Shown: piece by piece, positions 63,394 to 64,000 of the stretch
How the letters are laid out: the number at the start of each line of letters is the position of its first letter
Numbering within the stretch: position 1 is the first letter of the stretch
From: UBA4427 sp046351135
GTDB lineage: Bacteria; Myxococcota_A; UBA9160; UBA4427
Assembly: GCA_046351135.1 (NCBI GenBank)
Contig: JAXLZA010000015.1
Location: 62,001-126,000, forward strand
Length of the DNA: 64,000 nt
Direction of reading: 5' to 3'
Position numbers and translations under genes: made by a program
Notes under the pieces: generated by a model
What the model was told of the DNA's origin: nothing
Database searches by the model: none
The model's input: only the letters and a program-made list of their open reading frames with translations

Positions 63394-64000
63394 CAGGGCC
63401 GCATCTCGCGCGCGAGCGACGCGGCGCCGGCGTGCTCCGCGCGCGCCGCCTCCCAGACCTCGCGCGCGGCGTCGAGGTTCATCAGGAAGATCCCGAGGCC
63501 GACGGCGAGATCGGGCCAGGCGGTGCCGCTCCAGCCCGTCGCGAGGCCCGCACCGATGATGGCGACGTTCGCGATCGCGTCGTTGCGGGCGGAGAGATAG
63601 GCCGCGCGCGTGAGGCTCCCGCTCGCGTTCCAGAAGCGCGCGAGGAGCCCGGCACAGAAGAGGTTGACCGCGAGCGCACCGGCGCCGGCCAGGGTCAGCG
63701 GCAGCGGCGACGGCGGAACCGGAGCGAGAAACTTCCCCCACGCCGTCCAGACCGTCGCGAGCCCGGGGGCGAGCAGGATCGCCGCGAGCCCGAGGCCCAC
63801 GAGCGCCCGGCGCCGAGCCGTCCAGCCGAGGGCGATCAAGATCAGCAGGTTGACGGCGGCGTCCTCGAGAAAGTCGATCGAATCCGCGAAGAGCGAGACC
63901 GAGCCGATCCCGCGCGCGACCGCGAACTCGACCCCGAAGTAGGCGAGGTTCAGGATCGCGACCCAGCGCACCGCGCGCGCGAGCTTCTCCGGATCAGCCA
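63393..64000 (-). CDS. cation diffusion facilitator (CDF) transporter, partial
   Basis: The gene runs off the window edge; the last 202 residues are visible, and the reading frame continues to 63998 (ADPEKLARAVRWVAILNLAYFGVEF). Membrane helices carry SLFADSIDFLEDAAVNLL, the metal-binding Asp motif of helix 2 and a second site SARNDAIANVAIIGAGLATG of helix 5 (normally H/DxxxD). Probable divalent-cation/H+ antiporter (Zn, Fe, Mn, Co or Cd). The visible C-terminus is short, without the usual 80-residue cytoplasmic domain, as in some CDF-like subgroups. Confidence 0.82.
   Translation of the reverse strand, partial: ADPEKLARAVRWVAILNLAYFGVEFAVARGIGSVSLFADSIDFLEDAAVNLLILIALGWTARRRALVGLGLAAILLAPGLATVWTAWGKFLAPVPPSPLPLTLAGAGALAVNLFCAGLLARFWNASGSLTRAAYLSARNDAIANVAIIGAGLATGWSGTAWPDLAVGLGIFLMNLDAAREVWEAARAEHAGAASLAREMRP

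Overview
This is a very GC-rich stretch (roughly 70% G+C by eye) of a bacterial chromosome with short gaps, many ATGA or TGATG gene overlaps and long single-strand runs. TamA/TamB-type outer-membrane genes, a lipoprotein, FeoAB, PBP1A, GshB, Aat and an NtrC-type sigma-54 activator point to a Gram-negative, probably aerobic organism. The mix of haloalkane dehalogenase, Baeyer-Villiger-type monooxygenase, sulfotransferase, P450, DUF3604 and sulfatases with Ser/Thr kinases resembles uncultured soil or marine deltaproteobacterial/Myxococcota-like lineages. That placement is inference; no rRNA, tRNA, phage or insertion-sequence gene was seen.

Layout. 1-8.4 kb: feoA (partial)-feoB, a lipoprotein, a flippase-like/sulfatase fusion, a His/Cys-rich secreted protein and mgtE. 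8.5-16.4 kb: an overlapping block of PP2C phosphatase, zinc-ribbon Ser/Thr kinase, TamA-like and TamB-like genes. 16.7-20.7 kb (minus strand): cbpM-cbpA, a small coiled-coil protein, msrB-corA and a small conserved protein. 20.8-25.3 kb: HTH protein, GST-like protein, MFS transporter and DUF3604 protein. 25.6-33 kb: an arylsulfatase facing away from a six-gene oxidative/hydrolytic cluster (DUF1330, haloalkane dehalogenase, SnoaL-like, flavin monooxygenase, sulfotransferase, SDR). 33-37 kb: HExxH protein, aat, LOG-family protein and metZ. 37-39.2 kb: an ars operon (arsR-arsI-arsC-aqpS) with a clear promoter and operator. 39-50.5 kb: aspartic protease pair, ADP-ribosylglycohydrolase, ogt, NtrC-type regulator, gshB, PBP1A, histidine kinase, alpha/beta hydrolase and Nudix. 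50.9-55.5 kb: rhomboid, DUF4097-like, a small membrane protein, a cyclic-2,3-DPG-synthetase-like GTPase and carbamate kinase. 55.5-64 kb (mostly minus strand): a frameshifted phosphotransferase/P-loop kinase, P450, a ferritin-like hydrolase, TauE/SafE, SnoaL-like and hotdog proteins, and a partial CDF transporter.

Two non-coding patterns stand out. First, a 145-bp dispersed element occurs four times (16407, 25314, 47217, and inverted at 47635). All copies have the same length and a well-conserved 77-nt interior, but their 27-nt terminal arms differ between copies while staying complementary. The three plus-strand copies start 28-32 nt after the stop codon of a plus-strand gene. Second, at least nine genes without a Shine-Dalgarno sequence carry a TANNNT hexamer exactly 6-7 nt before the start codon, the signature of leaderless promoters. 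The arsR promoter is the best example (TTGCCA-17 bp-TATGAT, with a perfect 18-bp palindrome filling the spacer).
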